Made by a program: the position numbers and the translations under genes. From an uncultured Halobacteriovorax sp. (lineage in GTDB: Bacteria > Bdellovibrionota > Bacteriovoracia > Bacteriovoracales > Bacteriovoracaceae): DNA of 64,000 nucleotides. This document shows, one piece after another, positions 16,150 through 25,653 of this stretch. The notes under the pieces are model-generated. The model worked only from the letters and a program-made list of their open reading frames with translations, had not been told where the DNA came from and did not search any database. The stretch's first letter is position 1, and each line of letters opens with the position of its first letter. The stretch lies in the NCBI GenBank assembly GCA_913061265.1, contig CAJXVS010000001.1:496001-560000 (forward strand), written 5' to 3'.

Positions 16150-16569
16150 ATGAACGAGATAACTATCGATGCTAAGAATGGTAAATACCCATACTATTTA
16201 ATAGAAGATAATTTTTTGAATCTTCTCATCAAAATTGAAAAAAAAGGTTACTTCCCTAGTTCTGAAAAAACAACAGATATTTGTTTTGAGCAGTTGAACC
16301 AAATCTCAGAAAATATCTTACGTGGCATGGGAAACAAAAATAATAACTACATCGTGGGTATTTTAGGCGATTTTAGAATAAATAATTTTAAATTGAATGG
16401 ATCTTTTGTGGGGACTAAGACTTTATTTTGGTCGACATATGCCTATCTAAATTTTCGTTTTGACCCCTCCGAAAAAGGGAAAAAGAAACTAGAAGAGTTA
16501 TTATCTGACCATCTAGATCCAAATATTATCTTCGATTTACTAAGTCCTTACAGGAACCATGGACTTTAG
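16150..16569 (+). CDS. Hypothetical cytoplasmic protein
   Basis: 139 residues, GGAGG directly upstream. No domain recognised. It has no signal peptide and no membrane segment; the sequence is Asn/Leu/Ile/Lys-rich with a long predicted mixed alpha/beta region (SENILRGMGNKNNNYIVGILGDFRINNFKLNGSFVG). It follows the 41-residue peptide with a 1-nt gap and runs convergently into the glycosyltransferase gene, overlapping its 3' end by about 44 nt. That overlap argues for an established arrangement or for a recently trimmed end. Confidence 0.55.
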   Translation: MNEITIDAKNGKYPYYLIEDNFLNLLIKIEKKGYFPSSEKTTDICFEQLNQISENILRGMGNKNNNYIVGILGDFRINNFKLNGSFVGTKTLFWSTYAYLNFRFDPSEKGKKKLEELLSDHLDPNIIFDLLSPYRNHGL

Positions 16570-17617
16570 AAAAATGTAAGTCCCAGTCAAATAGCTTGAG
16601 TCTATCGTTAAAACCTTTGCTCTTTGGTGCAAGCTCTAGAGCTCGCTCAATCTTCAAGGCCATATCATCAGGGCTATTTGCATCAAAATAGATGACACTC
16701 TCACCACATACTTCCCGAAAAACAGGTATATCGCTTACGCAAAGGTTTAAGTCGTTATTCATAGCCTCCAGAAGTGGTAAACCAAAGCCTTCAAATAGGC
16801 TTGGGTGAACAAATAAACTTGCCCTTGTGTAGCAGTCCGCCAACTCTTGGCTCTCTAAGAAGCCGGTCATAATCACTTTATCCTGTAGGTTCTCCTTCAC
16901 TATAAACTCTTTAACCACCTCTGCTCCGCTCCATTCCTTACCTGCGAAAACCAGTTCATACGACGTTTGTATGGCTTCAGGAAGCTTTCTAAAGGCCTTA
17001 AGTAGGTTGAGATGATTCTTACCAGGGTGCTCAATACGAGAGACATACAATATCTCTTTCTTTTTTTCTACAGTTCTTCCAAGGAGGCTGGGTTCGAAAC
17101 CATTATAATTAACCTCAATCTCAGACTCCTTAAACCCAAAGAAATTAACGATATCAACCTGGGTTGATTTACTAATCGCAAATATATGACCCACCCTTTT
17201 TAAAAAAAATGGAATAAAATATTTTATATAGAATGTTCTAAAAACATCATACTTCCCTTCAATATGATATTGAGAAAGATCATGGAAGGTCGTAACGGTT
17301 CTCCCTAGAGGAAAGAAATTCAACCTTCTATTACCAGCCGGATAAAAGACACAGTCGACGCCAGTCTTTAAGTAATAGAAAGGTAAGAGAATATAAGTGA
17401 AAAATAACTCGAGCATTTTGGATTTTGGTAAATTAATTACGACAAACTTTAATTGCGTCTCTTTAATTTTTTTTGGGAGGTGTATAAATTCATAACTTGG
17501 GATAAAGCAGTAGACCTCGCTTTCACAAGTAGAGAAGTACTTCAGCGCTTGATTTATATACTCGCTAATACCTGAACGGCCTTCATCATAAGCAAAGCAA
17601 CAGATTCCAATTTTCAT
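16526..17617 (-). CDS. Glycosyltransferase family 4
   Basis: About 363 residues from MKIGICCFAYDEG; the ATG overlaps the stop of the preceding gene (ATGA). Typical GT-B architecture: N-terminal GRSGISEYINQ acceptor-side loop, VTTFHDLSQY, FAISKSTQVDI, then ILYVSRIEHPGKNHLNLLKAF, and the donor-binding SLFEGFGLPLLEAM (E-x7-E) at about residue 275. Retaining transferase using a nucleotide sugar at the inner membrane. It is the last gene of the second polysaccharide transcription unit. Confidence 0.88.
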   Translation of the reverse strand: MKIGICCFAYDEGRSGISEYINQALKYFSTCESEVYCFIPSYEFIHLPKKIKETQLKFVVINLPKSKMLELFFTYILLPFYYLKTGVDCVFYPAGNRRLNFFPLGRTVTTFHDLSQYHIEGKYDVFRTFYIKYFIPFFLKRVGHIFAISKSTQVDIVNFFGFKESEIEVNYNGFEPSLLGRTVEKKKEILYVSRIEHPGKNHLNLLKAFRKLPEAIQTSYELVFAGKEWSGAEVVKEFIVKENLQDKVIMTGFLESQELADCYTRASLFVHPSLFEGFGLPLLEAMNNDLNLCVSDIPVFREVCGESVIYFDANSPDDMALKIERALELAPKSKGFNDRLKLFDWDLHFSKVHGSCKDLVNRR

Positions 17618-18714
17618 TTGCATCCCAGGATATTTTCCCAATCCGAAATATAGTTTTCAAAGGCAAAGTTTTCCATCACAAAGTTTTTTGCATTTATCCC
17701 TAGCTTCTTTGCTAGTTTTTCGTCAGAAGAGAGTTTATCACAGAAATAAAAAAATGATTCGTAATCTCCGAGATCCACTAAAAAACCATTTTCCCCATGC
17801 TTTAACCAATCACTAACTCCGCCTACATTAAAAGCAACGACAGGCAAGCCAAAGGACATGGCTTCGATACCGACCAAACCAAAAGGTTCACTCCATGTAG
17901 AGGTAAAGACGACAAAATTTGATTCCTTGTAAAAACCCGCCGGATTCTGAAAGCCAAGAATCTCGATATTTCGATCTTTTTCATTAAGCTTTTTTAAATT
18001 CGCCATATCTTTACCAGTGCCAACAATCGATAGTTTCCATCTTCTTCCTTGATATTTTCTGGAAAACTTCAAGATGCCTTTTCCTTTTATAAGCTGACCT
18101 ACATATAAGCCTTGTGTCTCGCGAGGAAGCGAAGCTATTTCCGCCTGTCTTGGAACGAAAGGCCTAGCAATAGAGATAACACTTCCATCTATACCATTTA
18201 AAATAAGATTTTCTTTCATATGATTTGAGATAACGACAAATCGGTCTATTTTTTTTATGGTACCCAATTTTTCGGCGGTATTATCTTTTTCGAATTTAAG
18301 GTAAGGAAAATCCTCTTTCTTCTTTAAACCAAATCCAGAACAAACGCTACAGAGTGTAGAGTTAAAAGGTTGGTTACAATTTGTATTATTTGGAAAGAAC
18401 TTATGTCCTCTTTTGCAATAAAATTCATGATCATGTACCACGACGATGGCCTTAGAGCTACAGCTTAGCCTATCGACAAGCTCTATATCTTCAAATTTAT
18501 GAATTACAATATTGTCGAAGCTTCCCTCTAGGACTTCGTTTTTTGTTAGTACTTCTACAGCGAGAGGAATATGCATCATTCTCGTTTCGACAAAGTCTTC
18601 AAAGAAGATCGAGATATCGAGGCCAAGCGTACCAAGAGAGTCTATTTGAGCTTCGATAAATCTTTCCACACCGCCTATCAATTCGTTAGTTCTACTATAG
18701 ACTAGTATTTTCAA
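17614..18714 (-). CDS. Glycosyltransferase family 4
   Basis: 366 residues. GGVERFIEAQ near the start, VVHDHEFYCKRGHKFF, GLYVGQLIKGKGIL and donor motif TWSEPFGLVGIEAMSFGLPVVAF (E-x7-E). A Cys cluster (CKRGHKFFPNNTNC ... TLCSVCSGFG) at about residues 100-125 could bind a metal; similar Cys sets occur in some GT4 proteins that act on amino sugars. It overlaps the polymerase gene by 20 nt and the next transferase by 4 nt, so it is firmly within the operon. Confidence 0.88.
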   Translation of the reverse strand: MKILVYSRTNELIGGVERFIEAQIDSLGTLGLDISIFFEDFVETRMMHIPLAVEVLTKNEVLEGSFDNIVIHKFEDIELVDRLSCSSKAIVVVHDHEFYCKRGHKFFPNNTNCNQPFNSTLCSVCSGFGLKKKEDFPYLKFEKDNTAEKLGTIKKIDRFVVISNHMKENLILNGIDGSVISIARPFVPRQAEIASLPRETQGLYVGQLIKGKGILKFSRKYQGRRWKLSIVGTGKDMANLKKLNEKDRNIEILGFQNPAGFYKESNFVVFTSTWSEPFGLVGIEAMSFGLPVVAFNVGGVSDWLKHGENGFLVDLGDYESFFYFCDKLSSDEKLAKKLGINAKNFVMENFAFENYISDWENILGCK

Positions 18715-20023
18715 CGCCTACCTCCTCTTTCTTCTTAAAAGCTAATCTCGCAATGACAGCAAAGACAATCATTAACTGATAAGAGTTAGGAGTTTGTCTT
18801 AGGACCCACTCAAAACAAGAGTGTACTATCACGGTAGTAAGTGAACCTATTAAACCTAAAGAAATTAGAGAAATTTCTTTGTCTTTATTATGATACCAAA
18901 AAAATAGATTTTTGAAATAAAAACGAAATAATAAACATAAAAAAACGAGAAGATTCAACCACCCTGTTTCTGCTGCAATCATAAGGTAAGTAGTCTCCAC
19001 CAATCCGTCTTTATTATCTTTTTTGTGATAGCTGGGACAGTGCGAGCAATAAGAATAAGGTTTATTAATTTTGAGTCCAAAATTGTTTAATCCGACACCA
19101 AAAAAGTTTTCATTCGCCATTTTTACTGCAGCCTTCGCCAGAAACACTCGAGTTTCGGCTGACTCTTTTGGTGCTGTAGAGACTCTTGTTACTATTGAGT
19201 CCATAGATTTTATGACTATAGGAACTGAAAGAATTAAAGCGAAAAAAGTAAGTTTTACTTTTTTAAAGTTAAAACGAGTAATAACAGAAAGCGTAAAGAT
19301 TATACCTAAAGTTAACAGGTAAAAGACCAGCCCTGCTCTTGAAAAGGTTAAGATTGTTAAAACTAGTGATGCAGCCGAGAAGAATCCCCATATCTTAGTA
19401 TTCTTTTTACTGTTAAGAAAATGAGAAAAACATATACTCCCAAAGAAGTTCACATACATAACCAGTGAGTTCTGGTGAGGAAAAGGTCCCTTAGCTTGAT
19501 AAACTCCATTCCAGTATTTATCAAACAAAACGACTAAAAATATATAAGCTAGCATGTACTTTAAATTCTTTAAGAAGTCCTTACTTAGCAGATTCTCATC
19601 TAATAAATTTACTAAAACCCAATAGAAGAAGTACATTCGAGCAAGTTTCCATACTTCGAAAAATGAGACCAGAGAGTTACTAGAATTAAGAATACTTACA
19701 ACTGAAAATAAGAAATAGAGCCCATAAAGTATAGTCCCGGGTGGGAAGAGCATGATATCCTTGCTCTTCTTAATAAAAGGTAGCGTGAAGAATATTGACA
19801 AGGCAGTTACATCAACAAGGGTGACTTCAAAACCTCGAGAAGTTCCCTTGTAGAACTCGTGACTAACAAAGTTTATCGTTTCGTTAAGACGGCATGAGAA
19901 GAACATCGCCAAGAAAAACAGTACTCGAGAATATTCTTTCCTAACCATAGTTGCCACTACAGAGAATGGTATAAAAGTTAAAAGGAAACCAAAGAATATG
20001 GGATACTTAAGTTCAGAGAGCAT
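18695..20023 (-). CDS. O-antigen polymerase/ligase (Wzy/WaaL) family membrane protein
   Basis: About 442 residues with 10-12 transmembrane helices and a large periplasmic loop near residues 290-340 (TAPKESAETRVFLAKAAVKMANENFFGVGLNNFG), which is the Wzy_C-type loop of the O-antigen ligase superfamily. A Cys pair (YCSHCP) lies in this loop. It polymerises repeat units or ligates the chain. The start at 20023 avoids overlap with the upstream gene, but neither it nor the ATG at 20047 has a good ribosome-binding site. It lies in the same operon as Wzz- and TolC-like genes. Confidence 0.8.
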   Translation of the reverse strand: MLSELKYPIFFGFLLTFIPFSVVATMVRKEYSRVLFFLAMFFSCRLNETINFVSHEFYKGTSRGFEVTLVDVTALSIFFTLPFIKKSKDIMLFPPGTILYGLYFLFSVVSILNSSNSLVSFFEVWKLARMYFFYWVLVNLLDENLLSKDFLKNLKYMLAYIFLVVLFDKYWNGVYQAKGPFPHQNSLVMYVNFFGSICFSHFLNSKKNTKIWGFFSAASLVLTILTFSRAGLVFYLLTLGIIFTLSVITRFNFKKVKLTFFALILSVPIVIKSMDSIVTRVSTAPKESAETRVFLAKAAVKMANENFFGVGLNNFGLKINKPYSYCSHCPSYHKKDNKDGLVETTYLMIAAETGWLNLLVFLCLLFRFYFKNLFFWYHNKDKEISLISLGLIGSLTTVIVHSCFEWVLRQTPNSYQLMIVFAVIARLAFKKKEEVGVENTSL

Positions 20024-20027
20024 CAGT

Positions 20028-21119
20028 CTACACCAGGTACCTAACATAGGTTTCTAAAGCTTTTTCCCTGCAGCTCAAATGGCGAAATTCCCTTCTTACA
20101 GTTGCTGGAACTTCTTTTTTGTAAAAGAGGTAAGGAACGATAAAATTTAACTGATCTCTTGGATGAACAAAGAGAAGAGGAAGCTTTATGAAACGAAAGC
20201 TCACAATATTATAAACCACATTTCTAAAAACTCTTAAAAACCCTTCACTTTGGAAATATAGCTTTAACTCACCCAACCTACGTGGCAATTCAATATTCAA
20301 GAGACTCTTCACGTGGGAATGTACCTTTTGTAGAATTTCCATAATATCCTCACCAAACAGGACCTCAGTATCCGTATCACCAAAAAATCTATACTGCGTT
20401 GCAAGTGACATCGACTTTTTTAATAAGTTTTCTTCGAAGGGATTCAGAATGTCTGATACATCAAGCGATTGGAAGGTATCGTTCTTTTCTTTATAAGAAG
20501 TGACATATTTATTTTTTATGATCAATAGAGCATCAACATAACCAATAACGGCCTTTGCTCTCCAAATTTTCTTTTGCTTCGGATTCGAATCATAACCGTA
20601 ATGCCCGAGGTTCTCCTCCGATGCCATTAATAACATTCCTCGGTTTCGTATAATTTTTAAAGCCTCAACCTTTGGAAGCTGTTCTCCCTTTTGTAAGGGC
20701 ATGACTTCTTCCGGTTTAAGTCCATAAGCTGTATAAGAACTATTGAGGATGTCTCTATAGATCATTATATTTTCTGTTTTCTTAGCTTGCTTAAAAGAGC
20801 GTAAACTAATTTCAAGGGGAATCGAAATATGACTTTGAGTCATCTCGACAACCTTTTTAATTAATTCGCCCCTCATCTTTTGTGTGATTAGTCTTTTATC
20901 TAGAACAACTAGAAAGTCGTAATTATTCTTGGGTACCTTTTTTCCAGAAACGGAATCAACCCCACCTTCTCCTCTGCCATATCCGCCGATCAACCAAATA
21001 CTAACTAGTTTTTCGCCGAGAATATCTTTTATAACTTGAGTTACAAAATTCACTTCGAAGTTAATTAGTTCTTCTAGCTTATGATCATTAGTTTGCGTAA
21101 AGGAAGTTTTCAAATTCAT
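20028..21119 (-). CDS. Nucleotidyltransferase-fold protein of the polysaccharide operon
   Basis: 363 residues. The segment WLIGGYGRGEGG ... NYDFLVVLD at about residues 43-74 has the GG-x-G-R-G-E-G and [D/N]xDxxV pattern of the DNA polymerase beta-like nucleotidyltransferase superfamily. The rest, mostly helical (LKIIRNRGMLLMAS ... RLGELKLYFQSEGF), resembles the helical C-terminal part of related proteins in surface-polysaccharide clusters. The target is unknown; it may modify a sugar carrier or a regulatory protein. Its ATG overlaps the stop of the alkaline-phosphatase-like gene by 4 nt. Confidence 0.65.
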   Translation of the reverse strand: MNLKTSFTQTNDHKLEELINFEVNFVTQVIKDILGEKLVSIWLIGGYGRGEGGVDSVSGKKVPKNNYDFLVVLDKRLITQKMRGELIKKVVEMTQSHISIPLEISLRSFKQAKKTENIMIYRDILNSSYTAYGLKPEEVMPLQKGEQLPKVEALKIIRNRGMLLMASEENLGHYGYDSNPKQKKIWRAKAVIGYVDALLIIKNKYVTSYKEKNDTFQSLDVSDILNPFEENLLKKSMSLATQYRFFGDTDTEVLFGEDIMEILQKVHSHVKSLLNIELPRRLGELKLYFQSEGFLRVFRNVVYNIVSFRFIKLPLLFVHPRDQLNFIVPYLFYKKEVPATVRREFRHLSCREKALETYVRYLV

Positions 21120-22264
21120 GTCTTACTCCAGTCTGCCATCTCTTTCATTACATTAAAAAAATCCCCTACCCATTCAGGTTTTTTACGAGGTTCAAAATTT
21201 GCAAGAAAACTGGCATCAGAATCTTTATGATCAGGTGTATACCCATGCATCCCTGGAAACGAGATTTTACACATATCGCTTGGAACGATTTGAACCCCAG
21301 GCTTCATTAAAAAGAAAAGCTCTCCGTACTTTTGTCCCTCAAAATCAATCCCAAATCGTTCAAGCTCCTCTTCGGAAAGGATGCTACCTTCTTTAACATC
21401 ACCGAGGGCCTTAATAATCACTTTTTTGGCATCTAAGTTAAGGAACCATAGCCTAAGCATGGTAGAGTCAAAGCAGGAAATATAATCCCTTCCAAACTCA
21501 AGACCGGTCCTATCAATGACTTCCTTTAGATCAAATTCAGAAGTTAACGTGGTCATTCCATGGTCACTAACCACTGAGATACGATACTCATCACCTTGCT
21601 CATCTAGTGTTTGCATAATTTCCTGAATCCTTTCTTTATAGAGTTCCAGCCTTCCAGGAACACTAGCACCTTCTTTGGTTTCCTTATGCTGAACACCATC
21701 TAGTTCTGCAAAATAGAGGAAGTAAAACTGATGAGGCTTAGTTAAAGTCTCCTTAAAATTCTGAAAAGCATCAACTTCATTTTTGCGCCAATCAGTTCTA
21801 AAGTAATTTATACCTTTCTCCTTGAGGTAATCAAAAATTGAATCGACTTCTTTAAAGGCTCCAGGCTGAAAAAGATCCTTTTTTTCTGAGTAGTTAAAAT
21901 GAGTTATTCTATCGAGAGGCATCGAATATATTTGAAAATAGCCTGTGTACCCAAAAAAGAATTTAGCCAACTTAGAAATATAAGACCTGACTCTTCCCCT
22001 CTCCGTGATTGAACTCGGGAGTAAACGTAGCATTTTAAACCAGATATTATTAAATGGAGAATTATTTTTATCATGATAATAATAACTAAACTGTCCATGC
22101 TCAGACGGTTTTTTACCAGTTAAAATGGTTGGAATGGCGGTTGAGGAATAACCAAACTGCATCTTAGAGGCGTTACGAATCGGCATTTCCTTTTTTAAGA
22201 AATCATGCTTCTTCATTAACTCCCATCCCATTGCGTCTATAAAAATAAAAATACTTTTTTTCAT
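21116..22264 (-). CDS. Alkaline-phosphatase-superfamily phosphodiesterase/sulfatase-like protein
   Basis: 382 residues. Metal ligands and nucleophile of the nucleotide pyrophosphatase/phosphodiesterase type: FIDAMGW (first Asp), SSTAIPTILTGKKPSEHG (Ser/Thr nucleophile), DGVQHKET, VVSDHGMTTL (Asp-His), and FPGMHGYTPDHKDSDASFLAN (last His). No signal peptide, so it probably acts on the cytoplasmic side, perhaps on nucleotide- or lipid-linked intermediates of the polysaccharide. 4-nt overlaps with both neighbours. Confidence 0.78.
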   Translation of the reverse strand: MKKSIFIFIDAMGWELMKKHDFLKKEMPIRNASKMQFGYSSTAIPTILTGKKPSEHGQFSYYYHDKNNSPFNNIWFKMLRLLPSSITERGRVRSYISKLAKFFFGYTGYFQIYSMPLDRITHFNYSEKKDLFQPGAFKEVDSIFDYLKEKGINYFRTDWRKNEVDAFQNFKETLTKPHQFYFLYFAELDGVQHKETKEGASVPGRLELYKERIQEIMQTLDEQGDEYRISVVSDHGMTTLTSEFDLKEVIDRTGLEFGRDYISCFDSTMLRLWFLNLDAKKVIIKALGDVKEGSILSEEELERFGIDFEGQKYGELFFLMKPGVQIVPSDMCKISFPGMHGYTPDHKDSDASFLANFEPRKKPEWVGDFFNVMKEMADWSKT

Positions 22265-23562
22265 ACAATTTCTCCATCACAAGCAATCTGGCTTCTTAGA
22301 TTTAGGAAGACTATCCTCCACTTTGTCGTAATATAATCAAGTTCAGTAGCACTAAGTCGTTCCTTTAGGTCTAACCAGTTATCCAGTGTAATACCGCCTT
22401 TTTTCAGTGCTCTTATCTTTAGAAATTTATTTTTTTGTATTTTTGCAATCTCAACTTCTAGTGTATCGAAATGTTCTTTGTAGTCGTGTAAAAGGACAAG
22501 GTCACTGCCGTCCTGCCTAGCTCTTTCGTTTTTAGCTTTTTCGTACTGTTGTCTGTTTAGACGCTTAAATGCTGAGTACTTGTCATAGAGATGACCTCTA
22601 CGAACGTGCTCCCCAAGTGGGATTGTCACGGAAAACATAATTCGACCATCGAAGGTTTCATCTTCAAGATTTCTGCGCACTTTATTTTCAGCTTTGAAAC
22701 TTACATCAAATTGCGGTTTCAATCCTCCTTGCAGTCCTCTAATATCAGCTAATGTTATATCCTCAGATACTTTGAGCTCTTTAATATCTAATTTTTCCGT
22801 TTTACAGGACTTCTTCCTCTCAAAAGTGGACTCTGAAATATTTGAAAGTTCTAATTTTAATTTGCTTTTAAAAGCTACCTTCTTAAGGTTTATATACTCT
22901 CCAAGTTGGAAGCGATAAAAGCTTAACTGCAGCTTATTTTTAGACCTCTTTAGTTTAATTACACTTAGCTTTATAAGAACATTCTCATACTCAAACCTAG
23001 TGATCGCGCGAACATTTCTCATCCTCTTAGCCATCTTCTTAACCTTGATTAGCTCCATTTCCTGCTTACGAAACTCTTGCTCAAGCTCAAAGTGTTTAAA
23101 GTAATTCGTGACCATGTGATTCGCCCCATGACTCATACCTAGCTTCGTTTTTTTCGAGCTTACTTTATTCATTTCATATTTCGCTTTTAAGAGATCTACC
23201 TTAGATTGCTGTATTCCCCCATCATACAAAGGCTTCTTACCCGTTACCCAAAGAGAAGCTGAAGGAAAGCTCTCCGCCTTTCCTTCTATTACACCGAAAT
23301 TCCTTTCCGGATCGATCCCATACTCCTTTGTATGCTCAAATCCTGCGCTTGCCCCAAAAAAAACTTGAATATCAGAACGTTTCTCTTCGTAACGAAAATC
23401 TTTTCTCGCTACCTCCTCTTGGGTTCTTCTAACGATGAGACTATTATTTTTCTTCATAAATCTTTTGAAGAACTTCCTTACCGTTGGCCCATTAACGGCC
23501 TGGGCATAGGAGGTATTAAAGATAAGTAAATTTATGATCAACAAACGTACAACGATTTGCAT
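22261..23562 (-). CDS. TolC-like outer-membrane efflux/export protein
   Basis: 433 residues with a Sec signal peptide (about residues 1-20, ending TSYAQA). Two long helical regions with leucine and charged heptads (residues 110-200 and 330-420) and short strand regions match the outer membrane efflux protein family. In polysaccharide loci such proteins are rarer than Wza-type porins. Here it replaces Wza, suggesting export through a TolC-type channel. It is coupled by ATGA to the phosphodiesterase gene and lies 8 nt from the Wzz-like gene. Confidence 0.75.
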   Translation of the reverse strand: MQIVVRLLIINLLIFNTSYAQAVNGPTVRKFFKRFMKKNNSLIVRRTQEEVARKDFRYEEKRSDIQVFFGASAGFEHTKEYGIDPERNFGVIEGKAESFPSASLWVTGKKPLYDGGIQQSKVDLLKAKYEMNKVSSKKTKLGMSHGANHMVTNYFKHFELEQEFRKQEMELIKVKKMAKRMRNVRAITRFEYENVLIKLSVIKLKRSKNKLQLSFYRFQLGEYINLKKVAFKSKLKLELSNISESTFERKKSCKTEKLDIKELKVSEDITLADIRGLQGGLKPQFDVSFKAENKVRRNLEDETFDGRIMFSVTIPLGEHVRRGHLYDKYSAFKRLNRQQYEKAKNERARQDGSDLVLLHDYKEHFDTLEVEIAKIQKNKFLKIRALKKGGITLDNWLDLKERLSATELDYITTKWRIVFLNLRSQIACDGEIV

Positions 23563-23570
23563 AAACTCTC

Positions 23571-24443
23571 CTATTTTGAAACCGAGGGAATAAGTGGGGG
23601 TAAACTCTTAAACCTAAATATACTAATTAAAAATAAAGTCAGAATAGTTACTGGAAATGATAAAAGTCCGGCTATAACATAATAAAAGGCCCTTCTTTTA
23701 GTCACTGGATAGTCAGTTGCTAGAACTGTTGCAACCCTATGATCTTTTCCAATTTCACTTTTCTTTAAGTTTTCTAAATCTAAAATTTTATACTTAAGAT
23801 TAACGTTATCAGCTCTTAGGACATTCCTTTGCTTAATAAGTGTATCTGTTAATCCGAACTCATCAATGACCTTATCGACCTCTCCAAGAAGATAAGATGT
23901 CCTATTCTTATCGTTTTTATAAGCTTTAAGTCGAAGATCCAAGTCCTCTAAATACTCAACTTTAGACTCCTTAAAGTTTGAGCGAATCTCTTGAAAGATC
24001 TCATCTATTTTATTTCTGACTTTTAACTTACTCTCTCCCTCTCCCCTTATCGTAAGTAAAGAAGACTCATCGGGAAGGCTTATCTCAGTAATGAGTGGAC
24101 CTTCATCATATAGTTTTTGAAGTGATGTCCTCTTGTACAAGTGCTTGCTCGATAATAGCTTCAAGATATCGTTATTGCTTAGTCCTGCTCGTTTAAACTT
24201 TCCTTTCCCTTGAACGGCACTCCCTTTAATAATTTCACTCTTATAATCTAAGCTTTTCAGCTTCGTAACCCTTACGATATAAACGACTTGAAAACGATGC
24301 GGTATTTTTTTAATATGGCTACTGCCAAAATATGCGAAGACACATACAAAGATTATTGTAAGAAACCAAAACCTTTTTACCGCAAACCACAAGCCATCCT
24401 TAAGATAGTAAATGGCAATTTCCTCAAATCGATCCATGTTCAT
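23571..24443 (-). CDS. Chain-length determinant (Wzz-like) polysaccharide co-polymerase
   Basis: 290 residues. Transmembrane helices at about residues 25-42 and 258-280 flank a periplasmic domain with coiled-coil character (EYLEDLDLRLKAYKND ... LRADNVNLKYKILDLENLKK). A proline-containing C-terminal helix (LLSFPVTILTLFLIS) is typical for the family. There is no attached tyrosine kinase domain. It should set the length of the polysaccharide with the polymerase at 18695. It overlaps the upstream chimeric gene by 4 nt. Confidence 0.75.
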   Translation of the reverse strand: MNMDRFEEIAIYYLKDGLWFAVKRFWFLTIIFVCVFAYFGSSHIKKIPHRFQVVYIVRVTKLKSLDYKSEIIKGSAVQGKGKFKRAGLSNNDILKLLSSKHLYKRTSLQKLYDEGPLITEISLPDESSLLTIRGEGESKLKVRNKIDEIFQEIRSNFKESKVEYLEDLDLRLKAYKNDKNRTSYLLGEVDKVIDEFGLTDTLIKQRNVLRADNVNLKYKILDLENLKKSEIGKDHRVATVLATDYPVTKRRAFYYVIAGLLSFPVTILTLFLISIFRFKSLPPLIPSVSK

Positions 24444-25642
24444 TTAAAACTCCCCAACAGAAGAGAAACTTCATAGGCATAAGAGTTCTTGATAAAGAGA
24501 TAGTTTAGATGACCACTTGAAAAGCCATCCTGCCCAAAGACATAAGTTGGCCTGATGACACCAGGTTTTACGACATCGCTTTCACATGGGGAATCGCCAA
24601 TCAAACGAATATTTCCCTTGCAAAATTCACCTAACCAGATGACAAAATCAATGGTTTCAAAATAATTCGACAGTCTAACGCTTTTTCGTTTTCTTGAAGA
24701 ACTTGTATAGGAAACTTCCTCGCTTTGATGATAAAAGTGAGCCAGTTTTGTGAAGAGGTATGCTAAAGGTAACACGAGTAAGCCTATGAAATACCTAATG
24801 GCAAAGTTACTCATTGAAAAATCAACTTTATTGGAAAGTGAAATCTCATCATCAGTCTCAAAAGAAACCCCTGAATAAGGGCAAATGATTTTATTTTTGG
24901 TTATGATTTTTTTTCGTAGATCAAGATCTTTATTCACGATTACGTTATCAAGAACGATCGTCTCCTCTAATTTGCAAGAACCACTTAAGAAGGACCTTCT
25001 TCCTATTATATTTACGCCTTCAACCAAAACCCCCTTCTCAACAGTCACATCATTTCCTAAGTGTGTAAGAGAGTTTTGAAGAGTCCCCTCACAAACCTTA
25101 TTATTCTGACCAAAGTAAGCATCGCCTAATTTATATCCAGAGAGGCTATAGTTGCTCTGGTATTCTTTTAGTAAACAAATATTAAGATCATAAAGATCTT
25201 TAATATCTTTGATTTTTCTCTGAATAAAGTTCGTATTATTAACTTCGGATGTGATCCAGCAATTCCTCTTTCTATTGATATCAAATATGTTTTGATTTTC
25301 TTTATCATAGAGAACGAAACTGCTGGCCTCGACAATAAAAACTTCCTTTTTATTCAAAAAACCTTGGTACCTGGAAACTTCATGCTCAAGAGACTTCTCT
25401 GTGTCATAATTTTTTATTTCTACTTTGCGAAACCAAGGCTTGTACATTTCCACTAAAGAAATCACTTTTTCAGAAAATTCATCCTGAAGGATCAAAACTT
25501 CTTTGATTCCAAGAAGGTGAAAGAAATCTAGGTAGTACTCAAATAGGAATTTATTAACTACCGGAAGCTCCAGTCTATTATTGACTCCTAGAAGATCTTT
25601 TTCCCAACCTGTCTGTTTCCCAGAAACGATTATACCCTTCAT
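24440..25642 (-). CDS. Chimeric protein: nucleotidyltransferase-like + hexapeptide repeats + degenerate sugar transferase
   Basis: 400 residues in three parts. Residues 1-150 (MKGIIVSGKQTGWEKDLL) resemble a GlmU/ManC nucleotidyltransferase, but the usual GxGTRLxPxT..KP loop is replaced. Residues 180-260 show left-handed beta-helix imperfect hexapeptides (LGNDVTVEKGVLVEGVNII). Residues 285-400 have a hydrophobic segment (FAIRYFIGLLVLPLAYLF) and then ETIDFVIWLGEFCKGNIRLIGDSP, which parallels LDELPQLINILKGDMTLVGPRP of the WbaP-type transferase at 26120, with key residues changed. Probably a membrane-anchored sugar-nucleotide or regulatory protein; catalysis by the last part is doubtful. Confidence 0.6.
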   Translation of the reverse strand: MKGIIVSGKQTGWEKDLLGVNNRLELPVVNKFLFEYYLDFFHLLGIKEVLILQDEFSEKVISLVEMYKPWFRKVEIKNYDTEKSLEHEVSRYQGFLNKKEVFIVEASSFVLYDKENQNIFDINRKRNCWITSEVNNTNFIQRKIKDIKDLYDLNICLLKEYQSNYSLSGYKLGDAYFGQNNKVCEGTLQNSLTHLGNDVTVEKGVLVEGVNIIGRRSFLSGSCKLEETIVLDNVIVNKDLDLRKKIITKNKIICPYSGVSFETDDEISLSNKVDFSMSNFAIRYFIGLLVLPLAYLFTKLAHFYHQSEEVSYTSSSRKRKSVRLSNYFETIDFVIWLGEFCKGNIRLIGDSPCESDVVKPGVIRPTYVFGQDGFSSGHLNYLFIKNSYAYEVSLLLGSFK

Positions 25643-25653
25643 AAAACCTCCTA

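Noticed and set aside
20028-20045. TAGGTACCTGGTGTAG-like similarity to the 47-bp repeat tail
   Set aside because: It is the 3' end of the coding sequence of the nucleotidyltransferase-fold gene and matches over too short a stretch.
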